Assembly (NCBI RefSeq): GCF_014697355.1 | Contig: NZ_JACJRQ010000001.1 | Span: forward strand, 1 to 64,000 | Direction: 5' to 3' | Source of the DNA: Nostoc calcicola FACHB-3891 | GTDB lineage: Bacteria; Cyanobacteriota; Cyanobacteriia; Cyanobacteriales; Nostocaceae | Length of the DNA: 64,000 bases | Shown: positions 61,932 through 64,000 of the stretch, piece after piece | Layout of the letters: every line of letters begins with the position of its first letter | Numbering within the stretch: the stretch's first letter is position 1 | Made by a program: the position numbers and the translations under genes | The notes under the pieces: generated by a model | Told to the model about the DNA's origin: nothing | What the model saw: the letters and a program-made list of their open reading frames with translations, nothing else | Databases searched by the model: none

Positions 61932-64000
61932 ATGCTTTGTAATCTGATTTCTCTAGATAAAAATACCTATGAATCGCTGCAACAAGAATTAATAGAACTG
62001 CGTCAGCTAGTTGCCAGTTTACAAGGTGCTAAGTCTTCAAATCCGCTAAAAAGCCAAGAACAGATGGCTTTATTTATTGAATATATCCCTGCTGCGATCG
62101 CCATCTTCGATGGACAAATGCGCTACCTACTGACGAGTCGCCGTTGGCGGGAAGATTACGGACTGAGCGATCGAGACATCATCGGTCACTCTCATTGTGA
62201 AATTTTTCCAGATATTTCCCCATATTTGCAGGAAATTCATCAACGTTGCTTGGCGGGAACCATTGAGAAATCCGAACAAAATATCTTCCCTTTTGGAGAG
62301 GGGACAATCGATTGGGTGAAATGGGAAATAAATTCTTGGTACGAAGATTCTGGTGAAATTGGTGGTATCATCATCTCCTCTGAAGTCATTACCGCCCATA
62401 AACAGCTAGAAGAAAGTGCGATATGCGATCGCCAACGAGCCGTAGCTCAACTAGAAGAAAAAGAGCAATTCTTACGCAGTATTTATGAAGGTGTTACTCA
62501 GCCAATATTCGTGATTGACATTCTAGATAACTGTGAATTACATTATGCTGGCTGGAATTCGGCAACAGCAAAAATAACAGGAATTAGCAACGCAGAGGTA
62601 ATTGGTAAAACTCCAGAATATGTACATGGTACTGTTGAAGGTCTAGAAGTACGTCAGCGATTCAAAATCTGCATAGAAACTGGTATTAGCATAAAGTATG
62701 AAGAATGCCTGACTTTCGATGGTCAAGAAAATTGGTGGCTAACTACAATTAATCCTTTAAAAAATAGCGAAGGTCAAATTTATCGACTGGTGGGAACAGC
62801 GTTAAATATTACAGAGCGGAAACAAGCTGAAGAAGCACTCCAAGCCAGTCAGCACTTCATTAAACGCATTGCAGACTCTTCTCCTAATATTCTCTACATC
62901 TTCGATTTACAAGAACACCGTAATGTTTACGCCAATCAAGAAATTGGCAAACTTCTTGGCTATACTAATGAACAAATTCAACAAATGGGAACACAAATTC
63001 TGCCTAAAATCACTCATCCAGATGATTGGAAAAAAGTAGTAAATCACTTGCAAAATTTTATTACAGCCAAGGATGGTGAGATTTATGAGTTTGAATTTCG
63101 AGTGAAACAACCAAATGGTGAATGGTGCTGGCTATACACCAGAGAAACAGTGTTTAGCCGTGGTGCAGATGGAAAAATAAACCAAATTCTTGGTGTTTCA
63201 ACTGATATCACCGACCGCAAACAAGCCGAAATGCAATTACAACTCCAAGCCCAAAACTTGGAAAACACCCTGCGCGAACTGCAACGCACCCAAAGCCAAC
63301 TTATCCAAAGTGAGAAAATGTCTTCACTTGGGAATATGGTTGCAGGTGTTGCCCATGAAATTAACAATCCGGTAAATTTTATTCACGGTAATCTGATTCC
63401 AGCCAGTGAATACACCCAAGACTTATTGCATCTGCTAGAACTTTATCAACAACATTTCCCCTATCCTCCAGAAGAAATTCAAGCAGAAATTATAGCTATT
63501 GACCTTGATTTTCTCAAAGAAGACCTTGTAAAACTCTTCCAGTCTATGACCGTAGGAACTCAGAGAATTCGTGAAATCGTTCTCTCCCTACGGAACTTTT
63601 CCCGCCTTGATGAAGCTGAATTCAAAGATGTAGACATCCATCAAGGTATCGATAGTACTTTGATGATTCTGCATAACCGCTTGAAAGGTAAACCCAATCA
63701 TCCAGAAATTTCTGTAATTAAAGAGTATGGCAAACTTCCTCTAATTGAATGCTATCCAGGTCAATTAAATCAGGTATTTATGAATCTTCTAGCTAATGCT
63801 ATTGATGCATTGGAAGATTCATTTGTAGGAGAACAAGGACAAATTCGCATTGGCACCGAAGTTTGTGATAGTCAATGGGCAATAATCCGAATTTCAGATA
63901 ATGGTATAGGGATTCCGCAAGAAATACTGCCCAAACTTTTTGACCCTTTCTTTACTACTAAAGATGTCGGCAAAGGTACAGGATTGGGGCTATCCATCAG
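61932..64000 (+). CDS. multi-PAS sensor histidine kinase (truncated by window end)
   Basis: At least 689 codons are open to the edge, with no stop in view. After a coiled-coil start ([15 protein letters not shown]) come three PAS domains, at about 40-150 ([20 protein letters not shown]), 175-300 ([20 protein letters not shown]) and 310-430 ([20 protein letters not shown]). These are followed by a coiled coil, the H-box [20 protein letters not shown], the N-box [12 protein letters not shown], and the G-boxes [13 protein letters not shown] and GKGTGLGLS. It is a soluble hybrid-type sensor kinase front end. No membrane segment is seen. The start at ATG 61932 lacks a strong ribosome binding site. 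Confidence 0.9.
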   Translation, partial: MLCNLISLDKNTYESLQQELIELRQLVASLQGAKSSNPLKSQEQMALFIEYIPAAIAIFDGQMRYLLTSRRWREDYGLSDRDIIGHSHCEIFPDISPYLQEIHQRCLAGTIEKSEQNIFPFGEGTIDWVKWEINSWYEDSGEIGGIIISSEVITAHKQLEESAICDRQRAVAQLEEKEQFLRSIYEGVTQPIFVIDILDNCELHYAGWNSATAKITGISNAEVIGKTPEYVHGTVEGLEVRQRFKICIETGISIKYEECLTFDGQENWWLTTINPLKNSEGQIYRLVGTALNITERKQAEEALQASQHFIKRIADSSPNILYIFDLQEHRNVYANQEIGKLLGYTNEQIQQMGTQILPKITHPDDWKKVVNHLQNFITAKDGEIYEFEFRVKQPNGEWCWLYTRETVFSRGADGKINQILGVSTDITDRKQAEMQLQLQAQNLENTLRELQRTQSQLIQSEKMSSLGNMVAGVAHEINNPVNFIHGNLIPASEYTQDLLHLLELYQQHFPYPPEEIQAEIIAIDLDFLKEDLVKLFQSMTVGTQRIREIVLSLRNFSRLDEAEFKDVDIHQGIDSTLMILHNRLKGKPNHPEISVIKEYGKLPLIECYPGQLNQVFMNLLANAIDALEDSFVGEQGQIRIGTEVCDSQWAIIRISDNGIGIPQEILPKLFDPFFTTKDVGKGTGLGLSI

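Overview
The window comes from a filamentous, heterocyst-type cyanobacterium (Nostoc/Anabaena-like). The reasons are the many GCGATCGC (HIP1) octamers, the AGTTAGG heptamer repeats, the dense intergenic inverted-repeat elements (MITE-like), and a gene set typical of that group: dnaK-dnaJ-J protein-DUF3143, ilvB, dxr, uppS-cdaA-lysA, clpC, and paired PssD/PssE glycosyltransferase subunits. This assignment rests on pattern and gene content, not on a database search.

Layout. 0-3.2 kb: a toxin-antitoxin-like PIN pair, a MocR regulator and a small protein. 3.5-4.3 kb: a dienelactone hydrolase. 4.7-9.4 kb (minus strand): a cassette of five tandem 40-residue Cys/Trp-tailed peptide genes, then a membrane M50 protease carrying a PqqD-like domain, then a TPR protein. 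This is the strongest candidate for an undescribed peptide system. 10.5-16 kb: an AprAB-like flavoprotein/ferredoxin pair, an old yellow enzyme and small conserved proteins. 16.3-21.8 kb: acetolactate synthase with a C-terminal zinc ribbon, an MFS exporter, a hydrolase-like protein and a ferrochelatase-family protein with a natural octahistidine tail. 21.8-26 kb: clustered and nested MITEs, a WD40 remnant and a lipoxygenase. 26-36.6 kb: dxr, a PIG-V-like membrane protein, two overlapping EamA transporters, a retropepsin-like pair, an Uma2 pseudogene, a kelch protein, tandem repeats and an M28 peptidase. 36.9-46.3 kb: the chaperone operon, a DUF4258-like gene cut by a MITE, DUF2283, a ParD-like antitoxin, uppS, cdaA, lysA and rimI. 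47.5-53 kb: polysaccharide genes and clpC.

53-58.2 kb is a defence-like island. It holds a retron (ncRNA, then reverse transcriptase, then a protein with a HEPN-type RxxxxH motif), two small toxin/partner pairs, an Uma2 nuclease, and a perfect 41-bp-arm palindrome that resembles Tn7-like/CAST ends beside a tRNA-Gly(CCC) gene. The window closes with a GerMN lipoprotein, a LuxR regulator divergent from a sulfurtransferase, and a multi-PAS histidine kinase that runs off the end.

Working together: DnaK, two J proteins and DUF3143 form a chaperone unit. PssD and PssE form a split glycosyltransferase and the STAS-sugar transferase likely primes lipid-linked sugar assembly. In the peptide cassette the PqqD-like/M50 protein is the natural candidate to recognise and cleave the five leader peptides. 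In the retron the HEPN-like protein is the natural candidate effector held in check by RT-msDNA.
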